Both the position numbers and the translations under genes were made by a program. From NCBI RefSeq assembly GCF_030269325.1, contig NZ_BSTD01000001.1, positions 558,001-622,000 on the forward strand: 64,000 nt of DNA. The letters run 5' to 3'. Of this stretch, positions 15,501 through 23,230 are shown piece by piece; the stretch's first letter is position 1; every line of letters starts with the position of its first letter. Under the pieces are notes generated by a model. That model worked only from the letters and a program-made list of their open reading frames with translations. It was not told the origin of the DNA and made no database searches. The stretch is from Amycolatopsis sp. NBRC 101858 (lineage in GTDB: Bacteria > Actinomycetota > Actinomycetes > Mycobacteriales > Pseudonocardiaceae).

Positions 15501-17830
15501 GACCGGAACCGGCCCAGAACCGGTTCGACGGCGGCCGAGTTCGCGGTTCCGGCCAGCCGGCGTGCCAACCGGCCAGAATTGTCCACATAGGACATCAACG
15601 CGGCGAGGTGCTTGGGGCTGCCGGCAACCGTGCACTGCGCCGGCGACGCGTGGTCGACGACCGTGATGCCCGGGAACCCCAGCTCGCGCACCTCGGCGGC
15701 GGACAGCTCGACGACGGCCATCGTGCCGGCGGGCAGCTCCGAGAGCAGGTTCGCCCGGCTGACGACGATGTCAAGCCCCGCCCCGGCGTCCAGCGCACCC
15801 GCGACGACGGCCGCCGCGATCTCACCGGCCGAGTGACCGAGCACGGCGGCGGGCTCGACGCCGTGCGCCCGCCACCACTCTGCCAAGGCGACTTGCAGGC
15901 CGAACAGGAGCGGCGGCACGACGGCGGGGTCACCGAGCGGCCGGCGCAGGGCGCCCCGCAGCGAGAATCCCGCCTTGGCCAGGAACAACGGTTCCAGCGC
16001 GGCCACCGCGGCCCGGAACTCCGGCTCGGCGCCGAGCATCCGCCGTCCCATCGCGGGCCACTGCGCCCCCGCCCCCGAGAACACGAAAACCGGACGCGGC
16101 TCCCGCCCGGCCGTCCCCCGGACGACATCTGCCGTGGCGCTGCCGTCGGCGAGAGCCCGGAGTCCCGCGACCAGCGCGGCCCGCGACGCCGTGACGACGG
16201 CGGCCCGCAGCGGCAGGTGCTCCCGGCGCCGGGCGAGTGCGGCGGCCAGGTCGCCGGGTGCAGTCCCGCGCCCGGGCCCGGCAAGCCAGTCCGCCAAGTC
16301 GCCGGGTGCGGTCCCACGGCCAGGTCCGGCGAGCCAATCCGCCAAGTCACCCGGCACGGTCCCACGGCCAGGTCCGGCGAGCCAATCCGCCAAGTCGCCC
16401 GATGCGGTCCCACGGCCAGGTCCGGCGAGCCAGTCCGCCAAGTCGCCGGGTGCGGTCCCACGGCCGGGTCCGGCGAGCCAATCCACCAAGTCACCCGATG
16501 CACTCCCGCGGCCGGATCCGGCGAGCCAATCCACCAAGTCACCCGGCGCAGTCCCGCGGCCGGGTCCGGCGAGCCAGTCCGCCAGGTCGCCGGCCCGGCG
16601 GCGCAGGGCGGGTTCCGAGCGGGCCGAGACCGTGAAGATCTGCGGCCGCCCGTTCCACCGGGAACCCGGGGCTGCGGGTTCGAGCGGTCTCGGCCATTCC
16701 TCGACCACGACGTGCGCCCCCGTGCCACCGGCACCGAGGGCCGAGACACCGGCGCGCGCGGTGCCGGCGTACCGCGGCCAGTCGGTGGTCTTGTCCGGTG
16801 ACAGGGGGATCCGGCCGTGCCAGAGGGCCAGTACCACCTTGACCAGCCCGAGGATCCCCGACGCGGCGTCGAGGTGGCCGAAGCCCGCCGTCGAACCGAG
16901 CAGCAGTGGCCGGCGTGGATCGCGGTTCCGGTCGAGGACAGCCTCGAGCGAACCACCCTGCTGCTCCACATAGTCCACTGTGGACAAGTCCGAGCCGGCG
17001 ACCGCATGCGCGTCGGCCAGGATCTGCTCCTGTGCGGACCAGCCGATCGCGCTGCCGCGGATCACCGCCAGTACCCGGTCGCCGTCCCGGCGGGCGTCGG
17101 TGAGCCTCTTCAGCACCACCACTCCGCAGCCCTCGCCGCACACCGTGCCGGCGGCCGGCGGCGCGAACAGCACGTGGACACCCGCGGCCAGCGCCAGGTC
17201 GGCCTCCCCCGCGGCCAGCGCCCGAACCGCGTGGTGGACCGCGACCAGCGCCGACGAACCCGCCGTGTCCACGACCACGCTCGGCCCGCGCAGGTCGAAC
17301 CGCTCCGACACCCGGTTCGCGATCATCGACGCGGCCGAACCGGTGTCGGTGAACAGCGCGAAGTCCGCCGCGGAGACGCCGGCGAACACGCCGGTCCGGC
17401 TGCCCCGGAGCGTGCCGGGCGCGATGCCCGCGTGCTCGAGCGCCGCCCACGTCGTCTCCAGGAGGATCCGCTGCCTGGGGTCCATCGCCGCGGCGTCGGC
17501 CGGGTCGATCCCGAAGAAAGCGGCGTCGAACCCGGCGACGTCGGCCAGGAACGCGCCGCGGAAATCATCTTCGAACCACGGACGGCGGTCGGCAGGCACG
17601 GCGCCCGTGAAATCGGCGCCGCTCAGCAGCGCCCGCCACAGCTGGTCCGCCGACTCGATGCCACCCGGCAGCCGGCAGCCGACGCCGAGCACCGCGACGG
17701 GCTCACCGGCCCGGGGCCGGGTTTCCGGCTCGGCCAGCGGAACGTGCGCGTCGACCGACTCCGGCGCGAGACCGGTGAGCGCGGCGATCCGCTCGGTGAG
17801 CCGGCGGCGCAGCTCACCGGGGTCGGTCAT
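12569..17830 (-). CDS. Modular type I polyketide synthase with erased active sites (KS-AT-DH-KR-ACP-TE)
   Basis: A 1753-residue single-module synthase in one open frame. By alignment to family motifs the order is KS (about 43-400), repeat linker (417-528), AT (about 560-860), DH (about 920-1180), KR (about 1200-1530), ACP (about 1540-1600) and thioesterase (about 1615-1753). Catalytic residues are missing. The KS Cys is Gly (VDTAGSSAL, about 191), and the KS His in EAHGTGT is replaced (VEQQGGS). The AT keeps Ser (GHSAGE, about 667), but the YASH/HAFH His position reads TANS. The KR lacks the GxGxxG pattern (TGEPGAA) and the YAAAN Tyr (VATAD). The thioesterase nucleophile GxSxG is GGWAAGG. The ACP Ser (ELGLDSLTAM) and the first DH His (EHRVHD) remain. 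There is no stop or frameshift, so the protein seems maintained. It may be a carrier or scaffold, or a recently dead gene. Confidence 0.9.
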   Translation of the reverse strand: MTDPGELRRRLTERIAALTGLAPESVDAHVPLAEPETRPRAGEPVAVLGVGCRLPGGIESADQLWRALLSGADFTGAVPADRRPWFEDDFRGAFLADVAGFDAAFFGIDPADAAAMDPRQRILLETTWAALEHAGIAPGTLRGSRTGVFAGVSAADFALFTDTGSAASMIANRVSERFDLRGPSVVVDTAGSSALVAVHHAVRALAAGEADLALAAGVHVLFAPPAAGTVCGEGCGVVVLKRLTDARRDGDRVLAVIRGSAIGWSAQEQILADAHAVAGSDLSTVDYVEQQGGSLEAVLDRNRDPRRPLLLGSTAGFGHLDAASGILGLVKVVLALWHGRIPLSPDKTTDWPRYAGTARAGVSALGAGGTGAHVVVEEWPRPLEPAAPGSRWNGRPQIFTVSARSEPALRRRAGDLADWLAGPGRGTAPGDLVDWLAGSGRGSASGDLVDWLAGPGRGTAPGDLADWLAGPGRGTASGDLADWLAGPGRGTVPGDLADWLAGPGRGTAPGDLADWLAGPGRGTAPGDLAAALARRREHLPLRAAVVTASRAALVAGLRALADGSATADVVRGTAGREPRPVFVFSGAGAQWPAMGRRMLGAEPEFRAAVAALEPLFLAKAGFSLRGALRRPLGDPAVVPPLLFGLQVALAEWWRAHGVEPAAVLGHSAGEIAAAVVAGALDAGAGLDIVVSRANLLSELPAGTMAVVELSAAEVRELGFPGITVVDHASPAQCTVAGSPKHLAALMSYVDNSGRLARRLAGTANSAAVEPVLGRFRSGLGNLRSGPLATTYYSSVLDDPRAAPAFDAGYWTANLRRPVRFTQAVAAAVADGHRWFVEISPHPIALPAVEQTAADVRTLPTLSRRDGEENVFARSLAELHAAGHPAVLGRRYPEAPVLDLPPPPWDHRTFPPPRRAAGHPLLGTRVEVPDEGRHLWQSTIAPETLAEHRVHDVPVFPAAGFLELFLAGARQLFDTARVRVDGLEVHRMLAVTGETLLSTEIRADGTAVVRAKAGASWVRHATAWVAPDTEPAPAPTSEVDYGPVRGLRAALTATVPEDAVPTGFGRVRVFGDPGRGVRCMADGNGTVQLVTEDGEIVADVGDIRVQASAGVPLAARAFGIEWPRAPLPSASPEGRRSWLLLTDEHPAALARAVALALALAAAGDEALSLPQDDLDELPAFLAERPVRGVVFLTGAPHAYRDPEDAQDLLRTVLSVLARLGSGVRFHLVTQSSGEPGLVFLRGLVRALAFDRPGLRATLVDCDARSHVDVLARELRADAPDDEVRWRRDVRYAARLHRVPLVDGVSTGPGAYVVTGEPGAATARWLAGNGATRIVLCGLSIEDMPGVDVVIVDDDIAEPGVAERLVAMATADGLPLRGIVHAPGSDLTAVWRSKVLGARRLHEATADTPPDWWLLYSSSAALVGAPDRTAVATADAWLDAFAAWRRSRGLPATTVNWGSDPVLERLPVAEELDALPAVLAADRPSVGIARLDAARVAGRFPDLVRRPFFSAVLTAVPATAHERLAAIVAGLIGGAVPRDVPLVELGLDSLTAMRARAAAEREFGVTLPVPLLLGGASLDDLAEHVTSPPAPVPGRPPWLGGAPLVLFGEAVVYRPLLDRLGGVPCHRVEASDVEGCVASLREVQPAGPYRLGGWAAGGVLAFETARRLTGAGERVDVVVLFDSEAPPGAEPYAGRVVLYQAGDAAAPGWAECCADLHVELVPGDHRTMLDPPHVAVPARHLAAELAGRTSPGTPV
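16247..16582 (-). repeat. Seven tandem 48-base repeats inside the polyketide synthase gene
   Basis: Seven units of exactly 48 bases begin at 16247, 16295, 16343, 16391, 16439, 16487 and 16535, with a partial unit after 16582. Each encodes 16 residues of the form GDLADWLAGPGRGTAP (residues 417-528) in the KS-AT linker. Units differ at a few positions, mostly silent or A/V, P/S and T/S changes. Confidence 0.9.
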
Positions 17831-17962
17831 CGCACGCCGCCGGGGTCATCGACGATATCGACGGCCGGTACTGCGTATCCACTCGGGTCCGAAGCAGACA
17901 GCCGTTCAGCACTCGTGAGCATGGATTCCTCGCGCATTTCTCGCGGCGGACCGGTGATTCAC

Positions 17963-17990
17963 CGTATTTCCCCCGTTGAATCCCTGTCAA
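17963..17990 (-). promoter_or_regulatory. Possible promoter of the degenerate polyketide synthase gene
   Basis: On the minus strand, TTGACA (17990-17985) is followed after 16 bases by AATACG (17968-17963), about 130 bases upstream of the ATG. A GTGACAA element lies just upstream (18022-18016). The -35 match is perfect; the -10 is weak. Confidence 0.4.
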
Positions 17991-18066
17991 CGAACCGGGA
18001 ATGCGCGGAAATACTTTGTCACTCCGTTCACTGCGTCACGGGCAACGCCTGTTGTCAGCGTGACAG

Positions 18067-18651
18067 TCACGCGGCGGACATCCCGGTGACCCGCCACTTC
18101 CCGTCCACACGCTCGGCCGTGACGCTCAGCTGAGCGGCGCCGGTGCTGTGCTGCCCGTCGCCTCGGGTTCCGGTCTGGTCGAGGAACACCAGCAGCGCCG
18201 CGCGGTCGCCGTCGAGGAGCTTCACCCCGGACGCGACCGCGGTCGACGTGACCACGAGTTTCTGGTCGGCCGCGAGCTTCCGGACCTCCCCGAAGAGCTG
18301 CCCGTACTGCGCGAGCGCGGGGCCGGTGAGGAGTTCCTTCGCCGCCTGTTCGTTCCTGCCCGGGTCGTCGTAGCGGTAGGAGAACAGCGTGCCGAGCGCG
18401 GCGCTGATCTGTTTCCCGGCGTCCGCGGTACCGGCGACATCGGAAAGCGCGGTGTTGTGCGCGACGACGGCGTTCGTGCTCTTCGCTTCGAGCGTGCACC
18501 ACCCGGCCAGCACCGCCATCACGACCGCCACTGCGGCGAGCACCCACGGCGGCCGGCGGCGAGGTTCCCCGACCGGCGTCTCGGGCTCGGGTGCCGGGTC
18601 GTGGTGCCGGCCGGCGACCTTCACCGCGCGCTTCTTCGTCGGCGTGGTCAT
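18067..18651 (-). CDS. Mce-associated membrane protein (distal)
   Basis: A 194-residue protein with a basic, Pro-rich cytoplasmic N-terminus of about 35 residues. One transmembrane helix follows (WVLAAVAVVMAVLAGW, about 36-52), then an external domain. This architecture, and its position as the last gene after six MCE proteins, matches Mce-associated (Mas) proteins, which stabilise MCE lipid importers. The external domain ends in VERVDGKWRVTGM, the NTF2-like ending seen in this family. Its ATG overlaps the stop of the upstream Mas gene by four bases. It is the last gene of the operon; 236 bases separate it from the polyketide synthase gene in the same direction. Confidence 0.8.
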   Translation of the reverse strand: MTTPTKKRAVKVAGRHHDPAPEPETPVGEPRRRPPWVLAAVAVVMAVLAGWCTLEAKSTNAVVAHNTALSDVAGTADAGKQISAALGTLFSYRYDDPGRNEQAAKELLTGPALAQYGQLFGEVRKLAADQKLVVTSTAVASGVKLLDGDRAALLVFLDQTGTRGDGQHSTGAAQLSVTAERVDGKWRVTGMSAA

Positions 18652-19145
18652 GGCGCCTCCCCCGTCGGGACCTGGCCCAGCCCGGTGACCCGCCAGCCTT
18701 CGGGCCCGCGCGTCAGGTCGGCCTGGAACCGGTTGCGTTTCGTCACGGCGTCGCCGCCTGCGGGCGCCACCACCAGCTCGACCGACGCGATCAGCTTCGC
18801 TGTGCCCGCGCCGGTGTCCACTTCGGTCACCGCCGCGTCGGTCACCTTGCCGGTGGTGACGGTCTTCGCCTGCGCGATCCGGTCGAGACTGCCCTGGCGG
18901 TCGGCGGCCAGCTCGTCGTGCAGCGCGCCCCCGGAAAGGTCCAGCCAGTGCTGGTACCCCGGCGCTGCCTGCCGGTAGTCCAAAGTGGTCAGTCCGGTGA
19001 CGGCGGTCCGGCCCGCCTGCAGCGCGTCCTCCCGGACGACCGCCCGCGCGACGCCGTCGTCGTGCGCCGCCTGCCACCACGTGAACCCCGACCACCCGGC
19101 CGCCACAGTCGCCAAGACCGCGGCCACCCACGCGAAGATCCTCAC
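18648..19145 (-). CDS. Mce-associated membrane protein (proximal)
   Basis: A 165-residue protein with an N-terminal transmembrane helix at once after the GTG start (VRIFAWVAAVLATVAAGW) and an external domain ending in RGPEGWRVTGLG, the Mas/NTF2-like signature. It is paired with the next Mas gene, overlapping by four bases, and its start overlaps the mceF stop. By analogy with mycobacterial Mas proteins it should sit at the membrane and support assembly or stability of the MCE complex; that role is inferred from family and position. Confidence 0.8.
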   Translation of the reverse strand: MRIFAWVAAVLATVAAGWSGFTWWQAAHDDGVARAVVREDALQAGRTAVTGLTTLDYRQAAPGYQHWLDLSGGALHDELAADRQGSLDRIAQAKTVTTGKVTDAAVTEVDTGAGTAKLIASVELVVAPAGGDAVTKRNRFQADLTRGPEGWRVTGLGQVPTGEAP

Positions 19146-20248
19146 GGCCGTCCTCCCGGTGCGTTCTGCGAACCCCGCACGTTCGTCGGGTCGCCCTTCG
19201 GCAGCGCACACCGCGCGGCCGTGTTCAGCGGACGGGTCGCCGTGTCGAGGCCGTCGTGATACGGCGTCGGATACCCGCTGGTGCACGGTGGCGGGTCGAA
19301 GAAGGTCAGCGACAGCCCGAAGTGCGCGCCGTCCGGCCGGACGACCGCGCTCCCCGCGGCGACCGCCTCCGGTGCGGTGATCAGCAGCTGCCGCAGCCCG
19401 TCCTGCCGCGCTTCGAGGACGTCCGCGGTGGTCAGCAAGTTGGCGAGCAACACGCCCAGCTGCGGTCCGGAATCTCGGATCAACGCGCCGACCTCGTTCG
19501 CCGCCGCGGGCACCGCCGGGATGAGCGTGCGCAGGTCTCCGTCGGCCTGCTTCAACGTCGAGGCCAGGAGCTTCGCGTTGGCACCGAAGCTGCGGATCGC
19601 GTCGGCCTGCTGCACCTGGGTGTCGAGCACGACGTGCGCGTCGGTGACGAACCGCGTCAGCGGCGCCACGTGCGCGCTCGCCGCCTGCACGAACTCGATG
19701 CCGCGGCCGACGAGCTGGTCGAGCGCCGGGCCGGCGTCGGACGTCGCGTTGTACAGCTCGTCGACGACCGTGCGCAGCGCCGGCTGCGGGACCGAGTTCG
19801 CGAACGAGTCCACTGTCGACAAGACGACGTCGACCGGCAGCGGGATCTTCGTGTCGGCTTGGGTGATCACCGACCCGTCCCGCAGCTTCGGCCCGCCGTC
19901 GGTACGCGGCCGCAGGTCGACGTACTGCTCGCCGATGGCCGACCGGTCGGCGACGACGGCTTCGGTGTCGACCGGGACCGGCGCGGTGCCGGCGTCGATC
20001 TCGAGGTCCGCCTCCATCCCGGCCGGGGTCAGCCGCAGCTCGCCGACGCGGCCGATCGGCACCCCGCGGTACGTGACCTCGGCGTTGGTGAAGATGCCAC
20101 CGCCGGTCGGGAACTGCGCTTTCACGGTGTACCCGCGGTCGAAGAACACCTTGTCGAGGCCCGCGTAGGTGGCCCCGACGTAGGCGACGCCGAGCACGGC
20201 GATGACGACGAACAGGGTCACCTGGACGCGCACGAACCGGGTCAGCAT
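19142..20248 (-). CDS. mceF: MCE family protein, sixth of the operon (MceF type)
   Basis: A 368-residue protein with an N-terminal anchor (VTLFVVIAVLGVAYVGATYAG). An MlaD/MCE domain follows (about 38-115: YTVKAQFPTGGGIFTNAEVTYRGVPIGRVGEL), then a long helical region (about 150-310). Like other MCE proteins it should contribute one subunit to the periplasm-spanning lipid channel. The C-terminal 60 residues are Pro-rich and hold two Cys residues. Assignment as F is by position, sixth after the YrbE pair. It overlaps mceE upstream (ATGA) and the Mas gene downstream, so all are coupled. Confidence 0.87.
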   Translation of the reverse strand: MLTRFVRVQVTLFVVIAVLGVAYVGATYAGLDKVFFDRGYTVKAQFPTGGGIFTNAEVTYRGVPIGRVGELRLTPAGMEADLEIDAGTAPVPVDTEAVVADRSAIGEQYVDLRPRTDGGPKLRDGSVITQADTKIPLPVDVVLSTVDSFANSVPQPALRTVVDELYNATSDAGPALDQLVGRGIEFVQAASAHVAPLTRFVTDAHVVLDTQVQQADAIRSFGANAKLLASTLKQADGDLRTLIPAVPAAANEVGALIRDSGPQLGVLLANLLTTADVLEARQDGLRQLLITAPEAVAAGSAVVRPDGAHFGLSLTFFDPPPCTSGYPTPYHDGLDTATRPLNTAARCALPKGDPTNVRGSQNAPGGRP

Positions 20249-21219
20249 CAGTGGCCCACCTTGAGGAACCCGTTGAGGTAATCGCCGCGGATCGCATCGA
20301 GCGCGGCGTCCGGGAACGGGAAGGTGAAGATCATCTCCATCGCCTTCGGCAGCTTGTCGCCGGAGTCGGCGAGTCGCCGCAGCAGCGGTTCGAGGGCCTT
20401 GAGGTCGGCGACGAGGTCGTCCTTGCTCTTGTTCACCGTGTCGACGGCCACCGAAGTCAGGCCGTCCAGGGACTTGAGCATCCCGACCAGCGCTTCCCGT
20501 TGCTGGTTGAGGACGCCGATGCCGGGTGTCAGGCCGTTGAGCGTCGTGGTGATCTGGTCGGTGTGCGCGTTGAGCGTCTCCGCCAGCTTGTTGACACTCT
20601 CGATGGCCCGCGTGATCTCGGTGCGGTGTTCGTCGAGCCCGCGCACGAACTCGTCCAAACTGGACAGCAGGCTGCGCGCCGCGGTTTCGCGGCCGCCGAG
20701 GGCTTCGTTGAGCTGGTGGCTGATGTTCTGGATCTGCGCGACCCCGCCCCCGTTGAGCAGCAGCGACAACGCGCCGAAGACCTCTTCGATCTCGGGTGTC
20801 AAAGTGGACCGGTCCAGCGGGATCGCCGCGCCGTCGAGGAGCCGGCCCGACGGCGTCGCGTCGTCCGGCGGGGCCAGCTCGACGAACTTCTCGCCGAGGA
20901 TGCTGGCCTGCCGCAGCCGCGCGACGGCGTTGCCCGGCAGGTCGACGTCACCGTTGACCAGCAGGTCGACGAGCGCGCTGTGCCCGTCCCGCGCCAGTTC
21001 GACCTTGACGACCTGGCCGACCGGCACGTCGTTGACCTTGACCCCGGACTGCGGCACCAGGTCGAGGACGTTCGTGAAGCTCGCGGTGACGTGGATCGGG
21101 TGGTCGCCGAGCGCGGCGCCGCCGGGGAGCGGGATGTCGTAGACGCTGACCCCGCGCCCGCAGCCGGTGGTGACCAGCGCGAGCGTCACGACCGCGGCGA
21201 CCTTGACCAGGGACTTCAT
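20248..21219 (-). CDS. mceE: MCE family lipoprotein (MceE/LprN type)
   Basis: A 323-residue protein. The ATG at 21219 gives a lipoprotein signal: MKSLVKVAAVVTLALVTTGC, with the modifiable Cys at residue 20. The MCE domain follows (HVTASFTNVLDLVPQSGVKVNDVPVGQVVKV), then a helical stretch. In MCE operons the fifth protein is usually a lipoprotein (LprN in mycobacteria), which fits the fifth position here. The long helical C-terminal half has repeated Leu heptads compatible with the helical barrel of MCE channels. Confidence 0.88.
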   Translation of the reverse strand: MKSLVKVAAVVTLALVTTGCGRGVSVYDIPLPGGAALGDHPIHVTASFTNVLDLVPQSGVKVNDVPVGQVVKVELARDGHSALVDLLVNGDVDLPGNAVARLRQASILGEKFVELAPPDDATPSGRLLDGAAIPLDRSTLTPEIEEVFGALSLLLNGGGVAQIQNISHQLNEALGGRETAARSLLSSLDEFVRGLDEHRTEITRAIESVNKLAETLNAHTDQITTTLNGLTPGIGVLNQQREALVGMLKSLDGLTSVAVDTVNKSKDDLVADLKALEPLLRRLADSGDKLPKAMEMIFTFPFPDAALDAIRGDYLNGFLKVGH

Positions 21220-22214
21220 TTCGGCTCCGGGAACTCGAGGAGGTTGCCGCGGCCGTCGATGGTCCCGTTGGCCTTGTCGTAGGCACCCAGCAGGTTCGTC
21301 AGGGCGTTCGGGGCGGCTTGGAGAGCTTCGGCGAGCGAATCCTTTTGGTCCACCAGCACCTTCGTGACGTCGGCGAGCTTGTCCACATCGGACTGCACCT
21401 TGCCGCGGTTGTCCTTGATGAACCCCTGCACGACGCCCAACGCCTGGGTCAGCTCGGTCAGCGCGCCGGAGAACTGGTCGCGCTGGTCGGCCAGGACCTT
21501 GCTGAGCGACGCGATCTGCGAGATGGCCTGCTTCACCTGGCCGTCGTTGGCGGCGAGCATCGCGGTGAACTTGCTGATGTTGTCGACGGATCCGAACAGG
21601 TCGTCCTTCGAATCGCTCGCCGCGCGGGCGAACTCGCCGAGGTTCTTGATCGCCGTGCCGATGGTCTGCCCGTTGCCGTCCAGGTACTCGGCCGACTTGG
21701 TCAGCACCTCGCTGACCGCGCCGTCCTTGTTGGCACCCTGCGGGCCGAGCGCCGTCATGAGCTGGTTGAGGCTGTGCAGCAGGTCGTCGACCTCGACCGG
21801 GGTGGCCGTGCGTTCGCGCGGGATCGATGCACCGTCGGCCAGCTGCGGCCCACCCCGGTAGACGGGCGTGATCTGTACGTACCGGTCGGCGACGAGGCTC
21901 GGCGTGATGACGACGGCCCCGGCGTCCGCGGGCAGCCGGACATCCGGATGCAGCGTCATGGTCACCTTGACGTCGGTTCCGTTCGGCTCCACTTTGGACA
22001 CCGAGCCGATGGCGACGCCGAGGACGCGGACGTCCGAGTTCGGGTACACCCCGACGGCGGCGGCGAAGTACGCGGTCAGCGTGCGTTCGGCCGGGGCGGT
22101 CGCGAGCGGCCACACCGCCGAGACCACCAGCGCGAGCACGACGCCGAGCGTGAGCGCCTGGAGCCGGCCGCGACGGCGAGCCTGGGCTCCGAGGTCGATG
22201 AGCTGGTGTGCCAT
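21216..22214 (-). CDS. mceD: MCE family protein (MceD type)
   Basis: A 332-residue MCE protein. The ATG at 22214 overlaps the mceC stop as ATGA. An N-terminal anchor (LQALTLGVVLALVVSAVWPLA) is followed by the MCE domain (LTAYFAAAVGVYPNSDVRVLGVAIGSVSKV, about 45-120), then a long alpha-helical region (about 140-320) with many Gln, Asp and Leu residues. It is shorter than many mycobacterial MceD proteins, which carry long Pro-rich tails. Expected role: subunit of the lipid transport channel. Confidence 0.87.
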   Translation of the reverse strand: MAHQLIDLGAQARRRGRLQALTLGVVLALVVSAVWPLATAPAERTLTAYFAAAVGVYPNSDVRVLGVAIGSVSKVEPNGTDVKVTMTLHPDVRLPADAGAVVITPSLVADRYVQITPVYRGGPQLADGASIPRERTATPVEVDDLLHSLNQLMTALGPQGANKDGAVSEVLTKSAEYLDGNGQTIGTAIKNLGEFARAASDSKDDLFGSVDNISKFTAMLAANDGQVKQAISQIASLSKVLADQRDQFSGALTELTQALGVVQGFIKDNRGKVQSDVDKLADVTKVLVDQKDSLAEALQAAPNALTNLLGAYDKANGTIDGRGNLLEFPEPK

Positions 22215-23230
22215 CAGCGTCCCCCGTTCTTGGGCGGCAGGCAGCTGCCCGGCGTGGTGCCGGTGGGGATGAGCCCGCAGATGTAGGTGTCGATCCACCG
22301 GCCGTTGCCGACGGCGTTGCCGAGCAGCCGGTAGAACGGGCCGGCGAGACGCAGGCTGTCCTCGAGCTTCCCCTGGTTCTGCTGCAGCACGGTGGCGACG
22401 CGGTCGAGCTGGTCGAGCGCCGGGCCGAGGGTCTTCTGGTTGTCCGCGACGAGCCCGCGCAGCTGGATCGAGAGGTTCTTGACGCCGCTGAACAGCGACG
22501 CGATCGCGTCCTTGCGGGCGTTCAGCTCGGTGAGCAGGGTGTTGCCGTCGCGGATCAGCGCCTGGATCTGGTCGGACCGCTCGCCGAGCGTCTTGGACAC
22601 CTGGTTGGTGTTCTGGAACAGCTTGACCAGCTCGTCGTCACGGGACGCAAGCGTTTGCGACAAGGCGGCGATGCCGTCGAACGCGGTGCGCACGTCCTGC
22701 GGCGCCGACGCGCCGAGCGTGTCGGACAGGACGCGGAACGCCTGCGCGAGCTGGTTCGTGTCGATCGCCCCGACCGTGCTCGCCAGGTCGTTGAACACCT
22801 CGGTGACGTCGTAGGGCGAACTGGTCCGCTCGGGCGGGATGGGCTGGTCCGGGTTCAGCTCGGCGTTGCCGACCGGGTCGAGCACGAGGTTCTTCTGGCC
22901 GAGGAGGGTCTTGATCTTGATCGCCGCCGTGGTCCGGTTGCCGATCCAGGTGTCCTTGACCCGGAACAGCACCTCGACGTGGTCGCCGGCCAGCCGCACG
23001 TCGGTGACCTCGCCGACCTTCACCCCGGCGACGCGGACCTCGTCGTTCGGCTTGAGCCCGGCGGCCTCGTGGAATTCGGCCCGGTAGGTCGTGCCGCCGC
23101 CGATGAGCGGCAGGTCGTCGGAGAAGAACGTCGCAGTGCCGGCCAGCGCCATGACGAGCGCGGTCACCGCGCCGACGACGATCGGGTTGCGGCTGCGGAA
23201 CGGCTTGATCCGGGGCGGTTTCACCGGCAC
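22214..23230 (-). CDS. mceC: MCE family protein (MceC type)
   Basis: A 338-residue MCE protein with an N-terminal anchor (NPIVVGAVTALVMALAGTATFF), an MCE domain (TYRAEFHEAAGLKPNDEVRVAGVKVGEVTDV) and a helical C-terminal region. It ends with two Cys residues in YICGLIPTG and GSCLPP, a pair also seen at the end of the split mceB product. The start may be the GTG at 23230 or a second GTG at 23224; either overlaps the end of mceB. Third MCE gene of the operon. Confidence 0.87.
   Translation of the reverse strand: MPVKPPRIKPFRSRNPIVVGAVTALVMALAGTATFFSDDLPLIGGGTTYRAEFHEAAGLKPNDEVRVAGVKVGEVTDVRLAGDHVEVLFRVKDTWIGNRTTAAIKIKTLLGQKNLVLDPVGNAELNPDQPIPPERTSSPYDVTEVFNDLASTVGAIDTNQLAQAFRVLSDTLGASAPQDVRTAFDGIAALSQTLASRDDELVKLFQNTNQVSKTLGERSDQIQALIRDGNTLLTELNARKDAIASLFSGVKNLSIQLRGLVADNQKTLGPALDQLDRVATVLQQNQGKLEDSLRLAGPFYRLLGNAVGNGRWIDTYICGLIPTGTTPGSCLPPKNGGR

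Noticed and set aside
16247..16582. CRISPR array or assembly stutter
   Set aside because: Contiguous in-frame coding repeats with scattered differences between units, so neither spacers nor simple duplication error.
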